DNA of 54,616 bases from Gemmataceae bacterium (GCA_020847555.1 JADLBT010000179.1:1-54616); one strand, 5' to 3'. Numbered from the stretch's first letter, positions 34,761 to 43,410 are shown. The notes: generated by a model from the sequence alone, not told the origin. Translations and numbers: made by a program.

Positions 34761-37510
34761 ACGGCGAGTTGTCCCTGTTCGGCCTGTTCCGCGACGAGGC
34801 CCGCGCCCACACCACGGCGCTGAGCGCCGGCCTGGTCGAACTGGAGGGCGATCCGACCAACCCGCAACGCATCGAGCCGCTGATGCGCGCCGCCCACTCG
34901 ATCAAGGGTGCAGCGCGTATCGTCAACGTCGAGCCTGCGGTGCGGCTGGCGCACGTCATGGAGGACGCCCTGGTCGCCGCCCAGCACGGCCGCATCCGCC
35001 TCATCCCTGCGGACGTTGATGTGTTGCTGCGAGCGACGGACCTTCTCGCGTCGCTGGGCGGACTGCAAGAGGACGCCGTCGCCGACTGGTCGGCGCAGCA
35101 CGAGGCGCAGGTGGCCGCGCTGGCCGACCAGCTGCAGACCATCACGGAAGGCCGTTCGACGCCGCTCCCTCCTCCGACCACGGCGTCCGAACCGGCGGCC
35201 GTCGTGGCGCCGCTTCCGCCGCCGATCGACATCGCGCCGGAATCCGTGCTATCCGGAGAGGAATACGGCATTTTCGACCAGTTCCGCGAGGAAGTCCGCC
35301 TGCACGGCCTGACACTCCGCGACGGCCTGCTGGCACTGACGGAGGAGTCGTCGGCCGCGGCGCTCGGACCGCTGCTCCAGGCCGCCCACCTGCTGCACGG
35401 CGCCGCTGTCCTGGTCCAGGTGGCGCCGGCCGCGCGGCTGTGCCAGACGCTGCAGCGGGCGCTCAGCGCCGCGCGCGACCGCGGCCGCGCGCCGACGCCG
35501 GACGAGACGGCGCGACTGCTCGACGTCGTGCGCCTCCTCGTCACCCTCATTCCTGTCGAGGAGGAGGCGGTGGGCCGCTGGACGGAGGAGCACGAGGAGC
35601 AGGTCGAGCGACTCCTGGCGACGACAAAGGTCGCCGCGCCCGCGACCCCGATACCGTCCCCGCCGCCGCCGGCGCCGCGCGAGCAGGCGCCCGCGCCGGC
35701 CCCCGTTCCCCCGCCTGCGTCTCCGCCTCCGCCTCCTCGGTCGCCAGCGCCTGCGCCCGAAGCCGCAGCGACCGAGGAGGCGGTGGTGCGCGTCACCGCC
35801 GAGAGCCTGAATCGGCTCATGAGCCTGGCGGGCGAATCGCTCGTCCAGGCCCGCTGGCTGTCGCCTTTCTCGACCGCGCTTCTGAAGCTCCGCAAACAGC
35901 AAGAACACCTCAGCGGTATGCTCGACAGCCTGCACCAGGCCGTCGCCGCCGGGCAGCCGCCCGAGCAACTCGCCAGCGTCGTGGCCGAGGTGCGCCGCCT
36001 CGCCGCCCGCTGCCGGTCGGTGTTCGCCGACCGCGTGCAGGAGTTCGAGGATCACGCCGGCCACGCGGAAGATCTCAACAGCCGGCTCTACCGCGAGGTG
36101 CTCCTCAGCCGCATGCGCCCGTTCGCCGACGGCGCCCAGGGATTCCCGCGCCTCGTCCGCGACGCCGCCCGCCGCCTCGGCAAGCAGGTCCGCCTCGTCC
36201 TCGACGGCCAGGCGACGCCGGTCGATCGCGATATCCTCGAACGGCTGGAGGCACCGCTCAACCACCTGCTGCGCAACGCCGTCGATCACGCCATCGAGCC
36301 GCCCGACCAGCGCCGCGCCGCCGGCAAGCCCGAGACAGGCCAGATCCGTATCGAGGCGCGGCACCGCGGCGGCACACTCGCCATCACGGTCGCCGACGAC
36401 GGCCACGGTATCGACCTGGACGCTCTGCGGCGCAAGATCGTCGAGCGCGGCCTGACGACCGCCGCGGTCGCTCAGTCGCTGACCGAGCCGGAATTGCTGG
36501 AGTTCCTGTTCCTGCCCGGCTTCTCGATGTCGGCGGCGCTGACCGAGTTCTCGGGCCGCGGCGTCGGTCTGGACGTCGTGCAGACGGTCGTGCGCCAGGT
36601 CGGCGGCTCGGTGCGCATCGCCACGCAGCGCGGCCGGGGGACCGCCTTTCACCTGCAGCTGCCGATCACGCTGTCGGTGCTGCGAGCGGTGCTCGTCGAG
36701 ATCGCGGGCGAGGTCTATGCGCTGCCGCACAACCGCATCGACCGCCTGCTGCGCGTGCCGCGGGCCGAACTGCGTTCGCTGGAAAACTGCCAGTTCCTGC
36801 TGCTCGACGGCCAGAACGTCGGCCTCGCGCTGGCGGCGCAGGTGCTCGAACTGCCCGGCGCCCTGCCCGACAGCAGCGAATTGTGCGTTGTCCTCGTGGG
36901 CGATTCGGGCGGCCAGTACGGGCTGGTCGTCGATGCGTTCCGCGGCGAGCAGGATCTGGTCGTGCGGCCGCTCGACCCGCGCCTCGGCAAGGTGCCGAAC
37001 CTGAGCGCCGCCGCCCTCCTCGACGACGGCGCCCCGGTGCTCATCATCGACGTGGAGGATCTGATCCGCTCGCTGGCGCGGTTCATCCAGGGGCACACGC
37101 TGCAGCGCTGCGAGCCGACCGAGCGGGTGGCCGGGCCGCGCAAGCGCGTGCTGGTCGTGGACGACTCGATCACCGTGCGCGAGGTCGAGCGCCAGCTGCT
37201 GCGCCAGCACGGCTATGACGTGGCGCTGGCGGTGGACGGCCAGGAGGGGTGGAACGCGGTCCGCGGCGGCCGGTTCGATCTGCTCGTCACCGACGTCGAT
37301 ATGCCGCGCATGAACGGGTTCGAGCTGGTCCGCACGGTGCGCGGCGAGCCCGCGCTGCGCGAATTACCTGTTATCATTGTCTCGTACAAGGAACGCGACG
37401 AGGACCGCCTCCGCGGCCTGGAGGCGGGCGCCAACTACTACCTGACCAAAAGCAGCTTTCACGACGACACGTTCCTGCGGGCCGTCACCGACCTGATCGG
37501 CGAGGCGTGA
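34757..37510 (+). CDS. wspE: Hybrid CheA histidine kinase with receiver domain, WspE-like
   Basis: A 917-residue kinase. Domain order: HPt (AAHSIKGAARIV, phospho-acceptor His47), a second HPt-like domain (AAHLLHGAAVLV, His211, with the usual Lys replaced by His214), a Pro/Ala-rich linker (about 295-340), the dimerisation region, the HATPase (N box HLLRNAVDHAIEPP near 500, VADDGHGIDL, SGRGVGLDVV), a CheW-like regulatory domain and a C-terminal receiver (VLVVDDSITVRE, phospho-acceptor Asp846 in VTDVDMPRMNG). Typical WspE is about 750 residues, so the second HPt and linker account for the extra length. It autophosphorylates and passes phosphate to the methylesterase and probably to the REC-PP2C regulator at 29269. 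It overlaps wspD by 4 bp. Confidence 0.95.
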   Translation: MNGELSLFGLFRDEARAHTTALSAGLVELEGDPTNPQRIEPLMRAAHSIKGAARIVNVEPAVRLAHVMEDALVAAQHGRIRLIPADVDVLLRATDLLASLGGLQEDAVADWSAQHEAQVAALADQLQTITEGRSTPLPPPTTASEPAAVVAPLPPPIDIAPESVLSGEEYGIFDQFREEVRLHGLTLRDGLLALTEESSAAALGPLLQAAHLLHGAAVLVQVAPAARLCQTLQRALSAARDRGRAPTPDETARLLDVVRLLVTLIPVEEEAVGRWTEEHEEQVERLLATTKVAAPATPIPSPPPPAPREQAPAPAPVPPPASPPPPPRSPAPAPEAAATEEAVVRVTAESLNRLMSLAGESLVQARWLSPFSTALLKLRKQQEHLSGMLDSLHQAVAAGQPPEQLASVVAEVRRLAARCRSVFADRVQEFEDHAGHAEDLNSRLYREVLLSRMRPFADGAQGFPRLVRDAARRLGKQVRLVLDGQATPVDRDILERLEAPLNHLLRNAVDHAIEPPDQRRAAGKPETGQIRIEARHRGGTLAITVADDGHGIDLDALRRKIVERGLTTAAVAQSLTEPELLEFLFLPGFSMSAALTEFSGRGVGLDVVQTVVRQVGGSVRIATQRGRGTAFHLQLPITLSVLRAVLVEIAGEVYALPHNRIDRLLRVPRAELRSLENCQFLLLDGQNVGLALAAQVLELPGALPDSSELCVVLVGDSGGQYGLVVDAFRGEQDLVVRPLDPRLGKVPNLSAAALLDDGAPVLIIDVEDLIRSLARFIQGHTLQRCEPTERVAGPRKRVLVVDDSITVREVERQLLRQHGYDVALAVDGQEGWNAVRGGRFDLLVTDVDMPRMNGFELVRTVRGEPALRELPVIIVSYKERDEDRLRGLEAGANYYLTKSSFHDDTFLRAVTDLIGEA

Positions 37511-37521
37511 GAGGGTCGCCC

Positions 37522-38589
37522 ATGCGCATCGGGATTGTCAACGACCTGTCACTGGCCTGCGAGGTGCTGCGCCGCGTTGTCACCGCGTCACCCGGCCACA
37601 CCGTCGCGTGGGTCGCACGCGACGGCGAGGAGGCGGTCCGCAAGGCCCGCGAAAGTCCGGCCGACGCGATCCTGATGGACCTGATCATGCCGGTGATGGA
37701 CGGCGTCGAGGCGACACGGCGGATCATGCGCGAGAACCCGTGCCCCATCCTCGTCGTCACCAGCAGCGTGTCCGGCAACTTCACGAAGGTCTACGAGGCG
37801 ATGGGGCACGGCGCCCTCGACGCGGTGGACACGCCGACGCTCGGGGCCGGCGGCCGAATCGAGAACGGCGAGGTGCTGCTCGCTCGCCTCGCCCGGCTCG
37901 CGCGCGAGGCCGAAGCGCGGCCGGCGGTCCGAGCCCACAGCGTGAGCGAGGGGTGCGCCTCCCCCCTCGCTCACGTTGCGAGTTCTGGCAAACTCCCGCC
38001 GCTCGTCGCCCTCGGCGCCTCGACCGGCGGGCCGGAGGCGCTGGCGCGTGTCCTGCGCGCCCTGCCGGCGAACTTCCCGGGCGTCATCCTCATCGCCCAG
38101 CACATCGCTGCGGACTTCGCGCCCAGCCTGGCGACCTGGCTGCAGCAGGCGTCGTCCCTGCCGGTACAGCTGGCAAGCGCCGGCGAGCCGCGGCCGGGGC
38201 AGGTATATCTGGCGACCAGCAACGATCATCTCATCCTCGGGCCGGATCGCCGCCTCGCCTACACGGCCGAGCCGGTGGACAACCCCTACCGTCCGTCCGC
38301 CGACGTTCTGTTCGAGAGTGTCGCGGCGCACTGGCCGCACCCCGGCGTGGCCGCCCTGCTGACGGGGATGGGCCGCGACGGCGCCGCGGGACTGCTGCGC
38401 CTGCGGCAGGCGGGCTGGTTCACCCTCGCCCAGGACGAGGCAAGCTGCGTCGTCCACGGCATGCCGCGCGCTGCGGCCGAACTCGGCGCCGCCTGCCAGG
38501 TGCTCTCGCTGGACGCCATCGGACCTGCCGTGCTCGCTCACGCCGGACAGGCCGCGACGGACCCCACCAGGGCGCGGGCGCGCGGTTAG
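37522..38589 (+). CDS. wspF: CheB methylesterase, WspF-like
   Basis: A 355-residue response regulator that removes receptor methyl groups. The receiver begins MRIGIVNDLSLACEVLRR, the typical WspF start (single Asp8), with phospho-acceptor Asp53 (LMDLIMPVMDG). The methylesterase domain has the catalytic Ser in ALGASTGGPEAL, His in IAQHIAADF and Asp in TGMGRDGAAG. The linker (about 136-154, AHSVSEGCASPLAHVASSG) is encoded by a palindromic repeat of the AGCGTCAGCGAGGG family. It lies 11 bp after wspE and is the last gene of the operon. In Pseudomonas, loss of WspF locks the Wsp system on. Confidence 0.94.
   Translation: MRIGIVNDLSLACEVLRRVVTASPGHTVAWVARDGEEAVRKARESPADAILMDLIMPVMDGVEATRRIMRENPCPILVVTSSVSGNFTKVYEAMGHGALDAVDTPTLGAGGRIENGEVLLARLARLAREAEARPAVRAHSVSEGCASPLAHVASSGKLPPLVALGASTGGPEALARVLRALPANFPGVILIAQHIAADFAPSLATWLQQASSLPVQLASAGEPRPGQVYLATSNDHLILGPDRRLAYTAEPVDNPYRPSADVLFESVAAHWPHPGVAALLTGMGRDGAAGLLRLRQAGWFTLAQDEASCVVHGMPRAAAELGAACQVLSLDAIGPAVLAHAGQAATDPTRARARG
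37941..37975. repeat. Palindromic repeat, family C, in frame inside wspF
   Basis: CGTGAGCGAGGGG (37941-37953) pairs with CCCCTCGCTCACG (37963-37975), 13 bp perfect. It is related to the element at 54551-54609. It encodes the REC-to-esterase linker. Confidence 0.75.
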
Positions 38590-38801
38590 GAGCGGTTGCT
38601 GCTGTACCGCCGGGCGTACCCGCGTGCGACAGCGAACGGCATTTCTCGGCAGCAGACAGCATTTGGCCCGCTGTTTGCGCGGCAGGTGATGACCTCGACG
38701 GAAGTCGTGAAACGACAAGGCCCGGCACTGTTTTGTACCGATTCACCCGGTACGCCTCTCCCGCTGAGGTTCCTGGTCGGCCAGCAGCGCTCCGAATTGC
38801 G

Positions 38802-39692
38802 TCACTTGCTGGGATAGATTTCTCCCAGCACGCTGATAAAGTCTTCCAGCAGAAAATCCTCCCGGAACAGCGGGTGTTCACGGAGACGCAACACCCCGCT
38901 CTCCGTCCGACCGGCGAAATAATCACGGACGATCGCTCGGGCTCGGCCGACGTGCTCGTTTGCCGCGTGGGCGGTCCCCAGTTCCTTCGCCCGTTCGTAC
39001 TCCGATTCCGTCATCATCCCCACGATGGCGTACAGGTCGATGGCGTGCTGCCGTTCCTTGTCCTGCTCTTTCGCCCGCCTATCCTCATCCTCTGCCGTTT
39101 CTGCTTTCTTTCTCCGGTCGGCGAAGGCGTGGAGCTTCATCATCAGGTAGGGGAACGCCTGGGGGATGAAGACCGACCCAGTGCAGGGCTCGCCGATCGA
39201 GCGCGTCCCGGAGACGGGGATGGCCAGCGCCTCGTCCTCGATGCGGACGGCCTCCTCGACCGCGTGGGCGTGGAAGCTGATCTTCCCCTTCGGCCGCACG
39301 CGCGGCATGTTCACGTTGAGCTTCTTCCGGACGTCGCCGAGCGGGCCGACAAGCACGTCAATCTTCACCTGCTGGGGAACGCCCGCGATGAGCACCTCCC
39401 GCTGCCACTGGAGGTATTTGGCCGCCTCGACCACGGTGTACCCGAGCCGGGTGATCGCTTCGGCGACGAGACGTGTCCGCTCCAGGTTAACGAGAACCTC
39501 GGTGCGGAGGAAGAGGTCCAGGTCGTTCGTCGCCCGCGGCGCCGGCAGCCGGTCGAACAGGGTCCGCTGACTGGTCGCCTCCAGGTGGCGGCGCTTGAGG
39601 AACAGGCCGAAGCCCCCGCCGACCGTGATGGGGACATCCCGGCCCTGGAGTTCGTGCAGCAGGTCGAGCAGGCTCGCCAGAAGCTGGTCCAT
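38802..39692 (-). CDS. AbiEii-like nucleotidyltransferase (putative toxin)
   Basis: A 296-residue protein of the AbiEii/AbiGii nucleotidyltransferase family, the toxin part of type IV toxin-antitoxin and abortive-infection systems. The polymerase-beta-type motif is visible: VGGGFGLFLKRR (24-34) followed by ATNDLDLFLR (54-63) with Asp57 and Asp59. A charged middle (about 205-235, RRKKAETAEDEDRRAKEQDKERQHAIDLYAIVGMM) is typical of the family. The ATG at 39692 has AAGGAG upstream; the upstream gene stops 4 bp before it. Known members transfer nucleotides to RNA or block growth; the exact target here is unknown. Confidence 0.85.
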   Translation of the reverse strand: MDQLLASLLDLLHELQGRDVPITVGGGFGLFLKRRHLEATSQRTLFDRLPAPRATNDLDLFLRTEVLVNLERTRLVAEAITRLGYTVVEAAKYLQWQREVLIAGVPQQVKIDVLVGPLGDVRKKLNVNMPRVRPKGKISFHAHAVEEAVRIEDEALAIPVSGTRSIGEPCTGSVFIPQAFPYLMMKLHAFADRRKKAETAEDEDRRAKEQDKERQHAIDLYAIVGMMTESEYERAKELGTAHAANEHVGRARAIVRDYFAGRTESGVLRLREHPLFREDFLLEDFISVLGEIYPSK

Positions 39693-39696
39693 GCCG

Positions 39697-40815
39697 TCAC
39701 TCCTTACCGCGCGAGGTCTGGGCCTGCTGGCCAAGGATCACCCGCCGCACCTGGTCCGCCGTATCCTTCTCGCGCTGGTCGCCCCGCACCAGTTCCAGGT
39801 AGGTCTGGAGCGGCGACGCGACCAGGCCGGGCCGGCGATCGAAGTACACGAAGTCGTCGCGTGTCTCCTGGAAGGCGACGTTCGCGAACCGCTCCGTCTC
39901 GCGAACGTCGTCACCCAGAGCCTGGAGGATACTCTTGAGATCCGAGCAGTAGAAGGACCGCACCGGCTCGCGAGCCATCACGGCGTAGGCGCCCACCGAG
40001 CTGGCCCCCGTCTGGGCGACCTTTCTTCCGGGTTTCTTCTCCCACGCTGCAAGTCGGCCGGCAAGCGCCTCGGGCGCCAACGTGCATTTCCCCTGGAACG
40101 ACCGGCCCACGTCGGGCGCGACGTAGTTCTGGGCGAGCAGATCGAGGAGTTTGTCGGGCTGGAGCAGGCGTCGGCGGCGTGCGACCGGCGCCTCCCCGCG
40201 CTCCCGCTCGATGACGAGGTCGTTCTCCAGGCTCTTGCAGACCTTCGAGACGGTGGCCGTGGTGACGTCGCCCCCGCGTCGCCGGATCTCCTCCAGGGTC
40301 GCCTTGATCGAGTTGAACGATGGCACGAGCAGGAAGACCCGCGCCACGATCGAGCTGTTCTTGCGGTAAACGTTCTTGATCGTCCCTTCCCAGCGATAAC
40401 GGTTCGGGGCGCCGGTTCGCAGGACCAGGAGTTTCCCCGGCACCACGACCACCCCGTTACCGCAGAGGTCGATGCCGCTGACGCCCTCGGCCTCCAGGGC
40501 CAGAACCCGTTCCTCGCTGAGGTACGGCGTCAGGACGAGTGGATTGAGGCCAGCCGCACTGGCGCTCCTTCGAGCCGCCTCGACGGCCTCGGCAATGACC
40601 TTCGGCGTCCAGAGCCGGCGTGCTTCGACCCCGAAGCGGTAGAGCTGGCCGCACCAGCGCAGGGCGAGCACGGCGTCCAGCTCGACCCGGTCGCCTTGCG
40701 CCAGGACTGGCGGGTTTATCTGGACTACCTCGATCTTAAACGGCGGGAAGAAAATCTGCCCTTGTTGAAGGGAAGTCAGCAGATCCTGCCCCGTCATTTG
40801 TTTCTTGAAATTCAT
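39697..40815 (-). CDS. Winged-helix regulator, putative AbiEi-like antitoxin
   Basis: A 372-residue protein. Residues about 30-130 (QGDRVELDAVLALRWCGQLYRFGVEARRL...LVLTPYLSEERVLALEAEGVSGIDLCGNGVVVVPG) look like a PD-(D/E)XK nuclease-type fold, possibly inactive. Residues about 145-235 form a winged helix (SSIVARVFLLVPSFNSIKATLEEIRRRGGDVTTATVSKVCKSLENDLVIERERG). The C-terminal part resembles AbiEi-type antitoxin regions. The ATG at 40815 has AGGA in the half-site of a perfect palindrome. It forms an operon with the nucleotidyltransferase 4 bp downstream. AbiEi proteins are known to repress their own promoter through inverted repeats, which fits the array upstream. Confidence 0.8.
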   Translation of the reverse strand: MNFKKQMTGQDLLTSLQQGQIFFPPFKIEVVQINPPVLAQGDRVELDAVLALRWCGQLYRFGVEARRLWTPKVIAEAVEAARRSASAAGLNPLVLTPYLSEERVLALEAEGVSGIDLCGNGVVVVPGKLLVLRTGAPNRYRWEGTIKNVYRKNSSIVARVFLLVPSFNSIKATLEEIRRRGGDVTTATVSKVCKSLENDLVIERERGEAPVARRRRLLQPDKLLDLLAQNYVAPDVGRSFQGKCTLAPEALAGRLAAWEKKPGRKVAQTGASSVGAYAVMAREPVRSFYCSDLKSILQALGDDVRETERFANVAFQETRDDFVYFDRRPGLVASPLQTYLELVRGDQREKDTADQVRRVILGQQAQTSRGKE

Positions 40816-40818
40816 TAT

Positions 40819-40900
40819 TTTCCTGCGCAGGAAATTATACCAGGATGGGAAATCATGTACTACTATTTCCCATTATGCACTATTTTCCTGCGCAGGAAAA
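40819..40900. promoter_or_regulatory. Symmetric operator array upstream of the AbiE-like operon
   Basis: Two perfect palindromes, TTTCCTGCGCAGGAAA (40819-40834) and TTTTCCTGCGCAGGAAAA (40883-40900), lie 65 bp apart centre to centre. Exactly between them is a 9-bp inverted repeat, ATGGGAAAT (40845-40853) and ATTTCCCAT (40865-40873). All three share one symmetry axis at 40859. A perfect TATAAT box for the minus strand (40839-40834) abuts the first palindrome, and the first palindrome also contains the AGGA of the operon's ribosome binding site. It is a strong candidate for autoregulation by the winged-helix protein. Confidence 0.75.
40834..40862 (-). promoter_or_regulatory. Putative promoter of the AbiE-like operon
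   Basis: A perfect -10 box TATAAT reads leftward at 40839-40834. The -35 region, around 40857-40862, lies in the spacer of the central inverted repeat and matches consensus poorly (AGTACA-like), as expected for a regulated promoter. The transcript start would fall near 40827. Confidence 0.5.
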
Positions 40901-41197
40901 CTGCTTATTCCAAGAAATAATCCGACTGGTCTTTGCTGCGACGTTCCAGTTAAGCTGATATAAATCATGTCATAATACCAGGGACTGACGGACCAAACGC
41001 CATGACGCCGACGAGTCGGTGGCCGGTTTGACAGGGTTGTCGGCCCGGATAAAATAAGGGTTGCGATGGCATGCCAGCGGATAACGCTGTCGTTGCGATC
41101 TGCCTGCCGGGCGCGGATGCCGACTCGACAGGGTCTGACAGGACGCAACTGGGGGAAGAGTCAAGGTTGCGGTGATCCTTCAAAGGAGGGCATGACC
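40901..41197. other. AT-richer intergenic region
   Basis: This stretch between the operator array and the Gly/Tyr-rich protein gene is richer in A and T than its surroundings, with TATAAA (40959-40964) and CATAAT (40971-40976) boxes that could serve the downstream gene, though without well-spaced -35 partners. AAAGGAGGG at 41182-41190 is the ribosome binding site of that gene. Confidence 0.4.
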
Positions 41198-41971
41198 ATG
41201 CTTCGCAAAGGTTTGGCGGCAGCCGCGGGCGTACTCGCGCTGGTGGCCGGGGCGGGCGTCGCCAGGGCTGACGACATCGTCCGCCTCGGCGGCGCCGACA
41301 CGCCGACGCTCCGACTCGGGTTCGACGGCGATGCGGGAACCCAGCTGGTCCACCGCTATCACCGCGGCGGCTTCTACCGCGGCGGCTTCCACGGCGGCTA
41401 TCGCGGCTTTTACGGGGGCTTTGGCGGCTTTTACGGCTATCGACCCCACTTCCACCACCACGGGTTCTACCGGCCGTACTACGCCCGTTTCTCCATCGGC
41501 ATCTACAGCTACCCGCGCTACTACATGCCGTATTACTCGTCCTACCCCAGCTACTCCTACGGCTACTACGGCGGGTACTACTGCCCGATCAACGGCGTGT
41601 CGGTAGTGACGGCCCCTGCCGCAGTCGTCCCGAGCACGGGCGCCTACTACCCGCCGGCGGTATCGCCGGCCCCGTCGGCGACCGTCCCGGCGCCGATGCC
41701 GCCCCCGAGTAACGGAACCTTCCCGTATGACGGCGGCCCGAGCAGTCCGATCCCGCTGCCCGCGGACGAGCCGGCGCCGACGCAGGTGCCGGGGCGCCCG
41801 GCGTTCCCGCAGACCGGCGAAACCCTGCTGGTGTCGCTCCCCGGCACGACGGCCGCAGCCCCGGTCGCGAGTCCTCGGCCGCAGCCTGCGCCGCGTCAGC
41901 GGACGCAGTTCGCCTACCCCGCCTATGGCGAGGACACCCGGGCGAGTTCGTTCGCCACGAATCGCCGCTAG
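41198..41971 (+). CDS. Secreted Gly/Tyr-rich and Pro-rich protein
   Basis: A 257-residue exported protein. The signal peptide MLRKGLAAAAGVLALVAGAG with VARA-DD gives a likely cleavage after about residue 23. A Gly/Tyr/His/Phe-rich low-complexity region follows (about 50-130, repeats such as GGFYRGGFHGGYRGFYGGF and YYGGYY), then a Pro/Ala-rich region and a basic end. I chose the ATG at 41198 because AAAGGAGGG is well spaced to it; the ATG at 41192 is too close. Similar proteins are common and uncharacterised in planctomycetes and may be structural in the envelope or matrix. Function unknown. Confidence 0.8.
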   Translation: MLRKGLAAAAGVLALVAGAGVARADDIVRLGGADTPTLRLGFDGDAGTQLVHRYHRGGFYRGGFHGGYRGFYGGFGGFYGYRPHFHHHGFYRPYYARFSIGIYSYPRYYMPYYSSYPSYSYGYYGGYYCPINGVSVVTAPAAVVPSTGAYYPPAVSPAPSATVPAPMPPPSNGTFPYDGGPSSPIPLPADEPAPTQVPGRPAFPQTGETLLVSLPGTTAAAPVASPRPQPAPRQRTQFAYPAYGEDTRASSFATNRR

Positions 41972-42001
41972 ACAGACGGCCGCAGTTCGTTATGCCCTCT
42001 T

Positions 42002-42030
42002 CTCCCCTCTCCCCTTGTGGGAGAGGGGAG
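42002..42030. terminator. Family A palindrome acting as bidirectional terminator candidate
   Basis: Perfect 12-bp arms, CTCCCCTCTCCC (42002-42013) and GGGAGAGGGGAG (42019-42030), with a 5-nt loop, between the convergent Gly/Tyr-rich and kbl genes. It belongs to the same repeat family as 6941-6967. Confidence 0.65.
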
Positions 42031-42044
42031 AAGTGTTCCGCACG

Positions 42045-43232
42045 CTAAATCACCCCCAGTTCCTTACCCACCTCCGCGAACGCCCGCGCCGCCCGGTCGA
42101 GTTGCTCCGACGTGTGGGCCGCCGACAGCTGGATGCGGATGCGCGCCTGGCCCTGCGGCACCACCGGGAAGCTGAAGCCGATCACGTAAATCCCGCGCTC
42201 CAGCAGCCGGTCCGCCATCCGCGACGCCAGCGCCGCGTCGCCGATCATGACGGGGAGGATCGGGTGTTCGCCCGGCTTGACCCGGAAGCCCGCCCTCTCC
42301 AGCGCCTGCCGCAACCGGCGGGCGTTGGCGTGCAGTTGGTCGCGCAGGTCGGCGCTCGACTCGACCAGTTCCACCGCTTTCAGCGCCGCGTACGCCACCG
42401 GCGGCGGGACCGAGTTCGAGAACAGGTACGGCCGCGAGCGCTGGCGCAGGAACTCCACCACCTCCGCACGCGCGCAGGTGAAACCACCCACCGCGCCGCC
42501 CATCGCCTTGCCCAGCGTGCTCGTGATGATGTCCACCCGGTCCAGCACGCCGAGGTGTTCCGCCGTCCCGCGCCCGCTCGCCCCAAGGACGCCCGTCGCG
42601 TGGCTGTCGTCCACCATCACCACCGCGTCGTACCGATCCGCCAGGGCGCAGATGTCGGGGAGTTTCGCTGTGTCCCCGTCCATCGAGAAGACACCATCCG
42701 TCGCGATCAGCCGCAGCCGGCTTCCCGCCGCCTCCTGCAAACCCTTTTCGAGGTCCGCCATGTCGGAGTGCCTGTACCGATAGCGCTTCGCCTTGCAGAG
42801 GCGGATGCCGTCGATGATGCTGGCGTGGTTCAGCTCGTCGCTGAGGATTGTGTCCTCGTCGCCGAGCAGTGTCTCGAACAGGCCGGTGTTGGCGTCGAAG
42901 CAGGACGTGTAGAGGATGACGGCCTCCTTGCGGAGGAAGTTCGCGATGGCCGCCTCGACCCGCCTGTGCAGATCCTGTGTCCCGCAGATGAAGCGCACCG
43001 ACGCCATGCCGTACCCGTAGCGGTGCAGCCCCTCGTGGGCTGCCTCGACGATGGCCGGGTGGTTCGCCAGGCCGAGGTAGTTGTTGGCGCAGAAGTTGAG
43101 AACCTCCTGGTCGGCCACCCGGATGGCGGCCCCCTGCGGCCCCTGGAGTTGCCGCTCGCGCTTGTAGAGTCCCCTGGCGCGTAACTCGTCCAGCTGGCCG
43201 CGCAGGACGTCTCGCAGTCGCATGTCGCTCAT
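42045..43232 (-). CDS. kbl: Glycine C-acetyltransferase (2-amino-3-ketobutyrate CoA ligase)
   Basis: A 395-residue PLP enzyme of the alpha-oxoamine synthase family. It splits 2-amino-3-ketobutyrate with CoA into glycine and acetyl-CoA, the second step of threonine degradation. Length and sequence fit Kbl: [14 protein letters not shown] (46-59), [28 protein letters not shown] and the PLP lysine Lys242 in STLGKAMGG. BioF and ALA synthase are relatives, but FICGTQ and the SDR threonine dehydrogenase encoded nearby (45277) favour Kbl. GGAGG precedes the ATG at 43232. Confidence 0.95.
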   Translation of the reverse strand: MSDMRLRDVLRGQLDELRARGLYKRERQLQGPQGAAIRVADQEVLNFCANNYLGLANHPAIVEAAHEGLHRYGYGMASVRFICGTQDLHRRVEAAIANFLRKEAVILYTSCFDANTGLFETLLGDEDTILSDELNHASIIDGIRLCKAKRYRYRHSDMADLEKGLQEAAGSRLRLIATDGVFSMDGDTAKLPDICALADRYDAVVMVDDSHATGVLGASGRGTAEHLGVLDRVDIITSTLGKAMGGAVGGFTCARAEVVEFLRQRSRPYLFSNSVPPPVAYAALKAVELVESSADLRDQLHANARRLRQALERAGFRVKPGEHPILPVMIGDAALASRMADRLLERGIYVIGFSFPVVPQGQARIRIQLSAAHTSEQLDRAARAFAEVGKELGVI

Positions 43233-43410
43233 GCTCGCCTCCGGAAGAAAGGGCCGTGAAACGCGGCTATTATAGGCGATTTCGGGCGAGTGCAGGCGTG
43301 TGACGGAAGGGGAGAGATGAGGGAGTACATCGGACGGGACCAGGTGGCGGGGAGCGATGAACTCGGCTCCCGCGTCACCCGGCCCCGTCCCGGTCGCCGA
43401 TCGGGGTGCG

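Noticed and set aside
41198..41971. Gly/Tyr-rich protein as a silk- or amyloid-like toxin or bacteriocin
   Set aside because: It has a normal signal peptide and low-complexity composition common in planctomycete envelopes, with no processing or immunity genes nearby.
42045..43232. BioF (8-amino-7-oxononanoate synthase) for the PLP enzyme
   Set aside because: The FICGTQ motif, the length and the nearby threonine dehydrogenase fit Kbl better, and no other biotin genes are present.
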